DNA of 25,083 nt from an uncultured Eubacteriales bacterium (GTDB taxonomy: Bacteria > Bacillota > Clostridia > Christensenellales > UMGS416), in NCBI GenBank assembly GCA_900542005.1, contig UQLW01000039.1:1-25083 (forward strand), in the 5' to 3' direction. Positions 14,522 to 21,762 of the stretch are shown one piece after another. The translations under genes and the position numbers were made by a program. Below the pieces are notes generated by a model, which was given only the letters and a program-made list of their open reading frames with translations, was not told the origin of the DNA and made no database searches. Position 1 is the stretch's first letter. Each line of letters opens with the position of its first letter.

Positions 14522-15310
14522 TCACCGCCGCTTCTGCCCATAAAGGGGAGCGGCATGCTCCTCCTGCTGAAACTCCGTCATAAACCGCCAGTAGCGCTTG
14601 GGCATGTGGCTCATGCGGCATTTGGGGTTCTCCCGCCCCTCCACGGCGATGGCGTCATAATATTCCCGCCACAGCCTCCGGCAGCGTGCCTCCTCCCCGT
14701 CCGGCTCGGCCATTTCCAGGCCCGCCATGGGCACGATGGCCCATTCATAGGGGCGATAGACCAGCGCCATGCCATGGGTTTGATCGTGGATGAGGAAGGC
14801 CTCCCGCGGATAGCGCTGGGCAAAGTGGGGCGCAAGCAGGGGCAGCACCTGGTTCTTGGGCCCGATCTGGCTGACCAGGATCGAGCCCATCAGGGAGAAG
14901 CGGATAAAGCCCGTCAAAAGGTGCGCCTCATGGGCCAGATGGTCGTTCGCCCGGGTCAGCCGGGCCACCGTTTCGTCGGTCAGGTGATCCAAAATCTGCG
15001 GCCCCGTCCTGTAGGCCTTATGGATCAGAAGAAGGATTTGCAGGGCCTTATCGGGCAGGCAGGTCAGAAAGGCCCGGGTTACAAAATCATAGAAATCCAC
15101 CGAGATGCGGGTGCGCAGTGAATCGGCTACCCGCCCGGCCCTGGCGAGGTCGGTTTCCACACTCCGGCCGGGAAGCAGCGAAAGCTGCGCTTCATCCCAG
15201 GGCTGAACGTCCAGGGGGATCGTCCGGCGCGCGAAGCTCTCAAATACGCAGCTGAGCAGCCCTTCAAAGGTGCCATCGTAGCGGTAAATCACATCTGCCC
15301 GGTCAAGCAT
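14522..15310 (-). CDS. DUF4130 (TIGR03915) DNA metabolism protein, partner of the radical SAM enzyme
   Basis: A 262-residue soluble protein of the DUF4130/TIGR03915 family. Marks are the N-terminal YRYDGTFEGLLSCVFE and the C-terminal segment IPMAGLEMAEPDGEEARCRRLWREYYDAIAVEGRENPKCRMSHMPKRYW, of which I rely on CRMSHMPKRYWRFMTEF. In many Proteobacteria the same domain is fused to a uracil-DNA-glycosylase-like domain, and it nearly always accompanies the TIGR03916 radical SAM protein, as here. ATG 15310 follows AGGAGG by 10 bases and overlaps the radical SAM gene by 22 bases, so the pair is coupled. A GTG at 15292 is a possible alternative start. The exact biochemical role is unknown; DNA repair or base modification is inferred. 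Confidence 0.9.
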   Translation of the reverse strand: MLDRADVIYRYDGTFEGLLSCVFESFARRTIPLDVQPWDEAQLSLLPGRSVETDLARAGRVADSLRTRISVDFYDFVTRAFLTCLPDKALQILLLIHKAYRTGPQILDHLTDETVARLTRANDHLAHEAHLLTGFIRFSLMGSILVSQIGPKNQVLPLLAPHFAQRYPREAFLIHDQTHGMALVYRPYEWAIVPMAGLEMAEPDGEEARCRRLWREYYDAIAVEGRENPKCRMSHMPKRYWRFMTEFQQEEHAAPLYGQKRR

Positions 15311-16611
15311 TGCTGTACGTCCTCCTGCGTAATGGCGCCCGGCGCGGAAAAGAGCGATAGCTGCTCCAGGCGCCGGGGCAGCAGCTCCTGTGTTACCTGG
15401 CTGACGCCCTGGCGGGAGATCAGCGCGGCCAGCATAGCGTTTTCTGTCATCCGCAGGCCGTCGGGCTTCCTGCCGCCGCAGGTGATGAAGAACTGCGCCC
15501 GCTTCAGCACTACGCCCAGCTTTTTCAGCCCCTCAAAGGTCAGGGCCGTGTGGCGGCGGGCCGCCAGGATGCGCCGCACGCTGGTCGTGCCGATGCCCGG
15601 CACCCGCAGCAGCAGCTCCCTGGAAGCCCGGTTAACCTCCACCGGGAAAAGCTCCAGATGGTTCAGGGCCCAATTGCACTTGGGATCTACCAGGGGATTC
15701 AGGGACGGATGGGCCTCATCCAGGATCTCTGAGGCGGTAAAGCCATAGAAGCGCAGCAGCCAATCCGCCTGATACAGGCGATGCTCCCGCAAAAGCGGGG
15801 GCTTTACCGTCAGCGCCGGCAGCAGCGGGCTTTCCACCACCGGCATATAGGCGGAGAAGAAAACCCGCTTAAGCCGGTATTTGTGATAGAGCCCCTCGGT
15901 CAGGCGCAGGATTTTGTAGTCCGTATCCTCCGTCGCGCCCACGATCATCTGCGTGCTTTGCCCCGCCGGGGCAAAGCACGGCGCGCCCCGGTAGCGGGCC
16001 AGCTCATGGCGGCTTTCCTCTACCCTTTCACGGATCAGGCCCATGGGCCTGAGGATCGCGGCCTTGCTTTTATCGGGAGCCAGCCGGCGGAGCCCCTCCT
16101 GGGAGGGCAGCTCGATGTTCACGCTCATGCGCTCAGCCAGCAGGCCCAGCCGGGTAATCAGCGCCGGATCGGCGCCGGGGATGGCCTTGACATGGATATA
16201 TCCGTTGAAGCCGTATTCCCGCCGCAGGATCTCCAGCGTGCGGATCATCTGCTCGCAGGTATAATCCGGGCTGCGGTATACGCCGGAGCTTAAAAAGAGC
16301 CCTTCAATATAATTCCGCCGGTAAAAAGCCATGGTCAGCTCCGCCAGCTCCCGCGGCGAGAAAGCCGCCCGGGGCGTATCGTTGCTGCGCCGGTTGACGC
16401 AATACTGGCAATCATAGGCGCACCGGTTGGTCAAAAGCACCTTCAGCAGCGAAACACACCGCCCGTCGGCTGCAAAGGTATGGCAGATCCCACAGGCTAC
16501 CGCGCTGCCCATCCCCTGCTGGGCAGCCCCCTTATCCACGCCGCTCGAGGTGCAGGCCACATCATATTTGGCTGCGTCGGTCAGGATCCGCAGCTTCTCA
16601 AAGGTATCCAT
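15289..16611 (-). CDS. Putative DNA modification/repair radical SAM protein (TIGR03916, rSAM_link_UDG)
   Basis: A 440-residue radical SAM protein. The [4Fe-4S] cluster motif is NRCAYDCQYC, with Cys64, Cys68 and Cys71 (C-x3-C-x2-C). Further cysteines at 20, 40, 43 and 52 precede it. A helix-hairpin-helix DNA-binding element, LLRVPGIGTTSVRRIL, lies in the last third. I chose ATG 16611 because AAGGAG lies 8 bases upstream; longer frames would start upstream of the predicted transcription start. It is the first gene of a two-gene operon with the DUF4130 partner. The promoter contains a LexA box, so the pair is probably induced by DNA damage. The reaction is unknown. Confidence 0.93.
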   Translation of the reverse strand: MDTFEKLRILTDAAKYDVACTSSGVDKGAAQQGMGSAVACGICHTFAADGRCVSLLKVLLTNRCAYDCQYCVNRRSNDTPRAAFSPRELAELTMAFYRRNYIEGLFLSSGVYRSPDYTCEQMIRTLEILRREYGFNGYIHVKAIPGADPALITRLGLLAERMSVNIELPSQEGLRRLAPDKSKAAILRPMGLIRERVEESRHELARYRGAPCFAPAGQSTQMIVGATEDTDYKILRLTEGLYHKYRLKRVFFSAYMPVVESPLLPALTVKPPLLREHRLYQADWLLRFYGFTASEILDEAHPSLNPLVDPKCNWALNHLELFPVEVNRASRELLLRVPGIGTTSVRRILAARRHTALTFEGLKKLGVVLKRAQFFITCGGRKPDGLRMTENAMLAALISRQGVSQVTQELLPRRLEQLSLFSAPGAITQEDVQQCLTGQM

Positions 16612-16632
16612 CGAACCAGCTCCTTCAGGGAC

Positions 16633-16660
16633 ATTATACCAGAACATTCGTTCTTGTCAA
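16633..16660 (-). promoter_or_regulatory. SOS-type promoter: consensus -35/-10 with LexA box in the spacer
   Basis: On the minus strand TTGACA (16655-16660) and TATAAT (16633-16638) are perfect hexamers separated by 16 bases. The spacer is filled by AGAACGAATGTTCT (16641-16654), which matches the Gram-positive LexA core GAAC-RNRY-GTTC at all constrained positions. Bound LexA would block RNA polymerase directly. Confidence 0.93.
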
Positions 16661-16673
16661 GAACATATATTCG
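16660..16673 (-). promoter_or_regulatory. Second, imperfect LexA-like box
   Basis: CGAATATATGTTCT on the minus strand has the form GAAT-N4-GTTC, one base off the LexA core in its left arm. It abuts the -35 element from upstream, so two boxes would flank the -35 hexamer. Confidence 0.55.
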
Positions 16674-16684
16674 ATTTTGTGGGA

Positions 16685-16714
16685 TAAAAAAGAGGGCCGC
16701 TGAAAGCGGCCCTC
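16685..16714 (-). terminator. Intrinsic terminator of the MATE gene
   Basis: On the minus strand a 9-pair stem GAGGGCCGC/GCGGCCCTC with a TTTCA loop is followed by TTTTTT. It starts about 18 bases after the MATE stop codon and upstream of the SOS promoter. Confidence 0.93.
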
Positions 16715-16732
16715 CGGTAGCATCCGGCCGGA

Positions 16733-18118
16733 TCAAAGGGCCTTGGGCAGCGTGGCCGGCGCGTCTTTCTGCAGCCTGCGGAACAGACGAACCAGCACCA
16801 CAACGGCCGTAACCGAAAGGATCACCTCCGCGCATAGCTGCGCATAGGCCAGGCCATACAGGGGAAACAGCTTGTTGAGGATGAACAACGCCGGAATTTC
16901 CAGCACGATCTTCCTGAGGATCGCAAAGATAAGCGACTCCCTGCCCAGGCCCGAGGCCTGGAAAACGCCGACCGCGATGAAATCCATGCACAAAAACGGC
17001 AGCCCCAGGCAGAAGCCCCGCAGGAACCGGGTGCCATAACCCACAATCGCCTCGTTCTGCATGAACATCCGGGTCAGCCCAGCCGCGCCGGCAAAGTATC
17101 CCACCGCCACAATCACCATAAAGCTCATGGCAACCTTAACGGTAAACAAAAGCGTATTCTTCATCCGGGATACATTGCCGCTGGAGTAGTTATAGCTGAT
17201 CAAGGGCATAATGCCCTGGGATAGGCCCATGGAAATCTGCATGGGCACCATATTGATTTTCTGGGTGATGCCCATGGCCGCCACAGCGTCGGCCCCAAAG
17301 CCGGCGGTAAAATTATTGAGCACCGTCATACCCGTAACATTCAGCAGGTTCTGGATCGAAGCCGGTATGCCCACAGCAAACACGCCCGCCACGACCGGCC
17401 GCCGGAACCGGAACTTTTTGGGATTGATGCAGACATAGGTATGCCGCCTTTTGAGAAACAGCAGGACGAAAAAGTACAGGCAGGCCACGCAGTTGGACAG
17501 GAAGGTCGCGCAGCCCGCGCCCGCGGCCCCCATATTCAGCCCCCATGGCAGGATAAATACAGGGTCAAGCAGGATATTCAGCAGGCAGCCGCTCATGGTG
17601 CCCAGGCTGGCGTGAAGGGATGCGCCCTCCGCCCGCACCAGATAGGCCATCACCACGTTCAAAATCGCAGGGGTCGCACCAAGGAGCACGGTCCATTGCA
17701 TGTAGCCCGCTGTGGCCTCCATGGTATCTGCCGCGGCGCCCAGCAGCCTCAAAAGCGGCTGCCAGAAGGCAAGGCACAGCAGGGAAAACAGGATGCCGCT
17801 GAAGATGGAGCAATAAAACCCGAAGGCAGAGCTTGCATAGACCGTGTCAAAGTCCTTCCGCCCCAGCGCCCGGCTCATCATGCTGGAGCTGCCCACGCCG
17901 AACAGGTTGTTGATGGCGTTGAAGGCCAGCAGCACCGGCGCCGCCAGCGTAACCGCCGCATTCTGAATCGGGTCGTTCAGCATCCCGACAAAGTAGGTGT
18001 CGGCCAGGTTGTAAAGGACCATAACCAGGGAGCTCAAAATCGTAGGCACCGCCAGCTTCATCACAGCCTTAGGTACCGGAACCTGCTCAAAGAGCGCAAA
18101 ACGTTGTTTATCTTCCAT
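16733..18118 (-). CDS. MATE-family efflux transporter
   Basis: A 461-residue integral membrane protein with twelve expected transmembrane segments and the typical MATE length. The N-terminal AVPTILSSLVMVLYNLADTYFVG block and the repeat-like second half (VGIPASIQNLLNVTGMTVLNN) mark the family. The ATG at 18118 follows AAAGGAGG. MATE proteins export cationic drugs or metabolites by sodium or proton antiport; substrate cannot be read here. It is a single-gene unit, with its own promoter at 18222-18250, a structured leader and a terminator. Its closest relatives are likely the DinF/NorM-like clostridial group, so drug export is not certain. Confidence 0.93.
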   Translation of the reverse strand: MEDKQRFALFEQVPVPKAVMKLAVPTILSSLVMVLYNLADTYFVGMLNDPIQNAAVTLAAPVLLAFNAINNLFGVGSSSMMSRALGRKDFDTVYASSAFGFYCSIFSGILFSLLCLAFWQPLLRLLGAAADTMEATAGYMQWTVLLGATPAILNVVMAYLVRAEGASLHASLGTMSGCLLNILLDPVFILPWGLNMGAAGAGCATFLSNCVACLYFFVLLFLKRRHTYVCINPKKFRFRRPVVAGVFAVGIPASIQNLLNVTGMTVLNNFTAGFGADAVAAMGITQKINMVPMQISMGLSQGIMPLISYNYSSGNVSRMKNTLLFTVKVAMSFMVIVAVGYFAGAAGLTRMFMQNEAIVGYGTRFLRGFCLGLPFLCMDFIAVGVFQASGLGRESLIFAILRKIVLEIPALFILNKLFPLYGLAYAQLCAEVILSVTAVVVLVRLFRRLQKDAPATLPKAL

Positions 18119-18215
18119 CCAATGTGTCCTCCTTTGCGAGCGATTCGCGCCTGCAGAGGGCTGCAGGCCTTGGGATAGGCCGGAGCCTGCGGCCGCTCCC
18201 GCATGCTATCCCATG
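18119..18215 (-). promoter_or_regulatory. Strongly structured 5' leader of the MATE gene
   Basis: The predicted transcript starts near 18215 and has about 97 bases before the MATE start. It can fold into a nested hairpin right at its 5' end: TGGGATAG pairs with CTATCCCA, and inside it GGAGC pairs with GCTCC. A second hairpin, CCTGCAG-CCCT-CTGCAGG, follows. I do not recognise a known riboswitch class: there are no ACGR loops as in guanidine-II. Regulation by this RNA is a guess. Confidence 0.45.
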
Positions 18216-18221
18216 CCGACC

Positions 18222-18250
18222 ATAATACCTTGATGGCAAACTAAATGCAA
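18222..18250 (-). promoter_or_regulatory. Promoter of the MATE gene
   Basis: On the minus strand TTGCAT (18245-18250) and TATTAT (18222-18227) are separated by 17 bases. Transcription would start near 18215. Confidence 0.7.
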
Positions 18251-18365
18251 GGGCTTGGCTGCCTTCCCCATGGGTTAACGGTGTAAAAACGCCTTATCCG
18301 GGAGAAAAAACGCCGCCTGCCTTGTTGGCTGCTCGAGGGCCCCGGTCCGGGCCTTCTTTCAGCAT

Positions 18366-18421
18366 AAAGGGGCGGCGGGAGGCGCGCAGCATGCCGCAGG
18401 CCGCCTTCCGTCCGCCCCTTT
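18366..18421 (-). terminator. Long hairpin after the ParB-like gene, probable terminator
   Basis: AAAGGGGCGG (18366-18375) pairs with CCGCCCCTTT (18412-18421), and CGGGAGGCG pairs with CGCCTTCCG inside it (one G-U), giving a nearly continuous stem of about 19 pairs. It begins just after the gene at 18432-18968. A clear T-run is lacking. The rest of the 18251-18431 interval also holds a smaller GGCCC/GGGCC hairpin at 18338-18353. Confidence 0.6.
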
Positions 18422-18431
18422 GCCGGGGTGC

Positions 18432-18968
18432 TTATGGCTCCATATCCTCCTCATCCTCTGCCGGGCGCCAGGCCCGGCCAAACTTCACATCCTTAAAAAG
18501 CGCCGTCAGCCCGGTGATCTGCTTCAGCCTGAGGATCTCATCCTTATCCATGCCCAGGTGCTTGGATATCCAGGCGTCGGAACGCCCCAGCTCGTGAAGC
18601 TCCTTGATAATATTGCTCATCAGATCCACATTATGGCTGCCCCGGGCGCGGTTATGGCGGATGGTGCTGGCCATCCGCTGATCCAGCGGCTTATCGATAA
18701 CTGATACCGGCAGCAGGCCCTGCTCCCGCTCGTAGATATCCGGATGCTCCAGCATCACGCGATAGCGGTGAAAGCCGTCCACAATGACATACACATCCTC
18801 ATCCTTTGCATAGTAGCATACCACCGGCATCGTATAGCCGTCGGCCTTGATGCTCTCATAGAGCAGCTGCATCTCCGGCGGGGCCACTGCGTTTGGGTTA
18901 TAGGTATTGGGCTTGATCTTCTCAATTGGAACCGGAATAATACCGTATGCCGGGCTTTTATAGGCCAT
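18432..18968 (-). CDS. ParB/sulfiredoxin-domain protein, IbrB-like
   Basis: A 178-residue protein with a ParB-like N-terminal domain. It opens with a typical VPIEKIKPNTYNPN strand-turn, then has the phosphate-binding motif VDGFHRYR (GFHRYR at 65-70), corresponding to GxxRxxA/G of ParB nuclease-like proteins. A helix-turn-helix-like stretch (LGRSDAWISKHLGMDKDEILRLK, about 127-149) follows. The C-terminus is acidic. Its start overlaps the stop of the PAPS-reductase-like gene by 11 bases. This pairing is the IbrA/IbrB arrangement known from E. coli, where the two proteins raise expression of eib genes. It is not a chromosome-partition ParB: it is too short, and no parA is nearby. Biochemical role unknown. 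Confidence 0.86.
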   Translation of the reverse strand: MAYKSPAYGIIPVPIEKIKPNTYNPNAVAPPEMQLLYESIKADGYTMPVVCYYAKDEDVYVIVDGFHRYRVMLEHPDIYEREQGLLPVSVIDKPLDQRMASTIRHNRARGSHNVDLMSNIIKELHELGRSDAWISKHLGMDKDEILRLKQITGLTALFKDVKFGRAWRPAEDEEDMEP

Positions 18969-20406
18969 GATTTATCTCCTCAATCCCCTGGTATTTTTTG
19001 CGGATCATCTCCACGCGCTTTTGCTGCTGCCGCGTCAGTCCAAAGCCCATGAACCGGCAGGTATGGTCGTTCTTCAGGATGCAGTAGCACATCCGTTTCC
19101 AGCTTGGGATATCCTTGGTCGATTTAATATCGTCCGTATGGTCGGGAATAGGACCGATAAACACAATGCGCGACTTCTTGTTGCGCGTATAGTTTGAAAT
19201 GCCGTTGCGCCGGATGGCATAGCCATGGGCCTCCAGCTCGCTGATGGTATCCTCATCCAGCCCGCCGCCTGTTTCATGCCAGAAGCGGATGGACGTCCTG
19301 AACTTCTTCACATAGCTGTTATGCAGCCGCACCGGCAGCGTATCCAGCAGAAACAGGGTGTAGGATTTCCAGGTGTGCCCCTCCGGCAGGGTGATGCTGC
19401 GGTATCCCATGGCCTTGGTATGGGCGTAAATCGCCGTGAAATTGGCTCCCCGCACACGGCCCACCAGCTTCGCCCAGATTTCCGGATCAATCACCCGGTA
19501 CAGGTTGAGGGAATCCTTTGAATAGTCGTTGAAGGGGGAGGCGACCCGCATCTGCGAGGGCTTAAGCCCCGCCATATAGTAAAGATCATACAGCCGGTTA
19601 TAGTCGTATCCGAAGATATAGTAGGCGTGCCAAATGTCGCTGGTGCTCCAATCATAGAGCGGCGACGCGCACCATACATCCTTAAACTGCTTGGAAATCC
19701 AGCACTCGCCCTTATAGCCGAATTTCTTGTTGACAAAACCATTATAGCGCTGCAGCGACTCGTCCGCCCGCATGCCCAGCAGGCATACCGTCTTTTTGCC
19801 CCCATGGGCTATGCGGTACCACCGGCCAAATTGCTTGGCCAGATCCTCCTGATGCATCCTGTGCCGGTAGGTCGTGATCGGATTATGCTCCAGGTTGATG
19901 ACATAGTCCTTCTTGGGCATCTCCCGCACCCAAAGCGCTTGCTTGGTCTCATCCCACGGGTACCAGTGCATCTCATAGCTGCTCAGCGCCGTTCTCGTCG
20001 CCATGGGCAGGCATACCCAGTAGGGCTCTACCTGATCCTTGATACGCTCAAAGGTACGCTCCACATATTCGGTTGTCACCGTATACTGCGCCTCAAAGTC
20101 CTGATGAAAGACCCCTAGCGGCCGTTGGGGGTAATACCGGTTGCGGTAGTCCAGCACCAGGTTCAGCAGCAGCCCGCTGTCTTTGCCGCCGGAAAAGGAG
20201 ATATAGATGTTCTCGAATTCTTCAAAAATCAATTTCAGCCGGTCCTGCAGGGCATCGTATACCGATTCTTCTAAATATTCCCTTATCATCCTTTTTTTAC
20301 CAATCCTACCAAACTTATCGCCATTATACAAAATTCGACAGTCATCATCAATGGTAATCTGATAAGGTTTGCCGCCCCGCGCCCCTTTTTCTCTATTTTT
20401 TCCCAT
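18958..20406 (-). CDS. PAPS reductase-like PP-loop protein (DUF3440), IbrA-like
   Basis: A 482-residue protein with an N-terminal PP-loop ATP pyrophosphatase domain of the PAPS-reductase type. The PP-loop is SFSGGKDSG (residues 70-78; core SGGKDS at 72-77), and the downstream GMRADES block is also family-typical. The second half is the DUF3440 region with many aromatic residues. The ATG at 20406 follows AAGGAAGGG. Such enzymes adenylate a substrate or handle sulfur; here no sulfate-assimilation gene is near. The overlapping ParB-like partner gives an IbrA/IbrB pair, often found on mobile or accessory DNA. DndC of DNA phosphorothioation belongs to the same superfamily, but no dnd or ssp neighbours are present. 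No confident promoter was found. Confidence 0.88.
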   Translation of the reverse strand: MGKNREKGARGGKPYQITIDDDCRILYNGDKFGRIGKKRMIREYLEESVYDALQDRLKLIFEEFENIYISFSGGKDSGLLLNLVLDYRNRYYPQRPLGVFHQDFEAQYTVTTEYVERTFERIKDQVEPYWVCLPMATRTALSSYEMHWYPWDETKQALWVREMPKKDYVINLEHNPITTYRHRMHQEDLAKQFGRWYRIAHGGKKTVCLLGMRADESLQRYNGFVNKKFGYKGECWISKQFKDVWCASPLYDWSTSDIWHAYYIFGYDYNRLYDLYYMAGLKPSQMRVASPFNDYSKDSLNLYRVIDPEIWAKLVGRVRGANFTAIYAHTKAMGYRSITLPEGHTWKSYTLFLLDTLPVRLHNSYVKKFRTSIRFWHETGGGLDEDTISELEAHGYAIRRNGISNYTRNKKSRIVFIGPIPDHTDDIKSTKDIPSWKRMCYCILKNDHTCRFMGFGLTRQQQKRVEMIRKKYQGIEEINHGL

Positions 20407-20525
20407 AGCATGCCCTTCCTTTATCCGCCCCGATTTGCCGCCACCATACCCGGAAAAAGCCCGTCGGATATGGCGCTATGGAACGCCAAACCGGAACAAA
20501 ACCAAGCCCTGGAAGGAAGGCAAAC

Positions 20526-20551
20526 AAAAAAAGCCCCCAAATATTGGGGAC
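20526..20551 (-). terminator. Intrinsic terminator upstream of the IbrA-like gene
   Basis: On the minus strand GTCCCCAA pairs with TTGGGGGC (8 pairs, one G-U, 3-base loop) and is followed by TTTTTTT. It is the second terminator after tRNA-Arg and shields the gene at 18958-20406 from readthrough. Confidence 0.9.
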
Positions 20552-20723
20552 TCTCTTGGAAAGGTACTGGAATATGATGCGGAAAAACAAAAACCATGCA
20601 GCCCGTAAAGGGTTACCAGCAAGCCAAGGCCGTCGCAAACGCGTTTACAAGCAAACAAGCGATGCGAACGTAACCTTTTGTAAAAGAGAAGGAGCAAGGG
20701 AGCCGGTGGAGCGCTTATTTATG
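20552..20723. other. Unexplained 170-base stretch between two minus-strand terminators
   Basis: It lies after the tRNA terminator and before a second terminator of the same strand. No convincing coding frame or promoter hexamers were found. It could be a small RNA gene ending at 20526, or relic DNA next to a tRNA. Confidence 0.35.
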
Positions 20724-20724
20724 C

Positions 20725-20760
20725 AAAAAAATAAGCCGGAGCAAAGCAAACTTTGCTCCG
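20725..20760 (-). terminator. Intrinsic terminator of tRNA-Arg
   Basis: On the minus strand CGGAGCAAAG pairs perfectly with CTTTGCTCCG (10 pairs, TTTG loop), followed by GCTTATTTTTTT. It begins four bases after the tRNA CCA end. Confidence 0.93.
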
Positions 20761-20763
20761 ACA

Positions 20764-20840
20764 TGGCGCGCCTTGAGGGATTCGAACCCCCGGCCTTTTG
20801 GTCCGTAGCCAAACGCTCTATCCAGCTGAGCTAAAGGCGC
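20764..20840 (-). tRNA. tRNA-Arg (anticodon ACG)
   Basis: A complete 77-base tRNA with encoded CCA. The acceptor GCGCCTT pairs with AAGGCGC, followed by discriminator G and CCA (20764-20766). The D arm is GCTCAGCTGGATAGAGC. The anticodon arm TTTGG-CTACGGA-CCAAA gives anticodon ACG, read as ICG after deamination, for CGU/CGC/CGA codons. The T arm GGGGG-TTCGAAT-CCCTC has one G-U pair. Confidence 0.98.
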
Positions 20841-20877
20841 ATCACCTATGAACTCGCGTTCCTTGGTAACGAAGGAT

Positions 20878-20906
20878 ATTATACCCTATGCAGCTTCCGC
20901 TGTCAA
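20878..20906 (-). promoter_or_regulatory. Consensus promoter of tRNA-Arg
   Basis: On the minus strand TTGACA (20901-20906) and TATAAT (20878-20883) are perfect, with a 17-base spacer. They lie about 38 bases before the mature tRNA 5' end. Confidence 0.95.
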
Positions 20907-20936
20907 GCGTTTTTCTTTTGTTTTCCTGATGACCGG

Positions 20937-21758
20937 CTAACCAATTTTCTGCATACGGCTGTAGTGGAAAATATACTGCTGCGCAATGCCGGCATAGGGG
21001 CCAAAATCCGCCGGCGTGCGGCCCGGAAAGAGCAGGCTCATCGCGCGCTTCATCCACACGTCCAGAGGGAAGGCCTCCAACCGGCCCATCCCATAGAGCA
21101 GGACGCATTCGGCAACCTTGGGGCCGACTCCGCGTACCGTCATCAGGGCCTCCCGCGCCTGTACCAGGGGCAGGTCTGCCACCTGATCCAGCGGCAGCCG
21201 GCCGTCGGCCACCCGCCGGGCTGCATCGAGAATATAGCTGCTGCGCCATCCTGCCCGCAGCGGGACCAGCGCCTGTTCATCCAGCTCTGCCAGCCGCTGC
21301 GCGGTGGGGAAGGCATAGCCTCCGTCTACCGGCTCGCCAAAAAGGGCACACAGCCGGTCAATAATCCCTTTAATCCGTGGCACATGGTTATTCTGCGAAA
21401 TGATAAAGCTGATCAGCGTTTCCCAGGCCTCCTGCCGCAGGATCCGGATTCCCGGCGCATACCTGGCGCATACCGCAAGGGCTGGATCCTTCAGGAAATC
21501 CTGGCGGATCGCCTCATAATCGCGATCCAGGTCAAAATAACGCCGCCACTGGCGCTCAAATGCTTCCCGGCTGCAGCCCGCCAGAATCAAGCCATCCTCC
21601 CTCTGAAGCAGGCGCGCCTGCATTCCCTGCGCGATGCCCTGCCAGCACCCCTCCCGCAGGCTGAAGCGGAAAGCCTGGCCGCAGTCCAGCGTCTCCGCCA
21701 GGCTGAAATGGGCCAACCCGCGCACCTGCACGCCCTGGATCGTTTCCACTACCTGCAT
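20937..21758 (-). CDS. 8-oxoguanine DNA glycosylase/AP lyase, OGG1-type
   Basis: A 273-residue bifunctional glycosylase that removes 8-oxoguanine opposite cytosine. An N-terminal OGG domain precedes the helix-hairpin-helix/GPD core. The core begins at SFIISQNNHVPRIKGIIDRL (117-136), and the HhH segment is TVRGVGPKVAECVLLYG. The catalytic lysine is Lys214 (GPKVAE) and the conserved aspartate is Asp233 (FPLDVW), matching human OGG1 Lys249 and Asp268. Length fits clostridial OGG. It begins 4 bases after the amidohydrolase stop without a strong ribosome site, so it is probably translationally coupled. Confidence 0.95.
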   Translation of the reverse strand: MQVVETIQGVQVRGLAHFSLAETLDCGQAFRFSLREGCWQGIAQGMQARLLQREDGLILAGCSREAFERQWRRYFDLDRDYEAIRQDFLKDPALAVCARYAPGIRILRQEAWETLISFIISQNNHVPRIKGIIDRLCALFGEPVDGGYAFPTAQRLAELDEQALVPLRAGWRSSYILDAARRVADGRLPLDQVADLPLVQAREALMTVRGVGPKVAECVLLYGMGRLEAFPLDVWMKRAMSLLFPGRTPADFGPYAGIAQQYIFHYSRMQKIG

Positions 21759-21762
21759 GGGC

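Noticed and set aside
15289..16647. Longer N-terminus of the radical SAM protein (start at 16647)
   Set aside because: That codon lies upstream of the predicted -10 box, inside the LexA box. The ATG at 16611 has a good ribosome site.
18432..18968. Chromosome or plasmid partition ParB
   Set aside because: The protein is short, has no ParA partner or parS-like repeats nearby, and overlaps a PAPS-reductase-like gene as in IbrA/IbrB.
18958..20406. Sulfate assimilation PAPS reductase or DndC
   Set aside because: There are no cys genes and no dnd/ssp partners. The DUF3440 C-terminal half fits the IbrA group better.
20478..20834. Plus-strand open frame ending in ARLEGFEPPAFWSVAKRSIQLS
   Set aside because: The end is the antisense translation of tRNA-Arg, a well-known false protein pattern. 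The rest overlaps two terminators and has no family resemblance.
20407..20936. Attachment site or integrase scar at tRNA-Arg
   Set aside because: No repeat of the tRNA 3' end and no integrase or transposase gene was found in the window.
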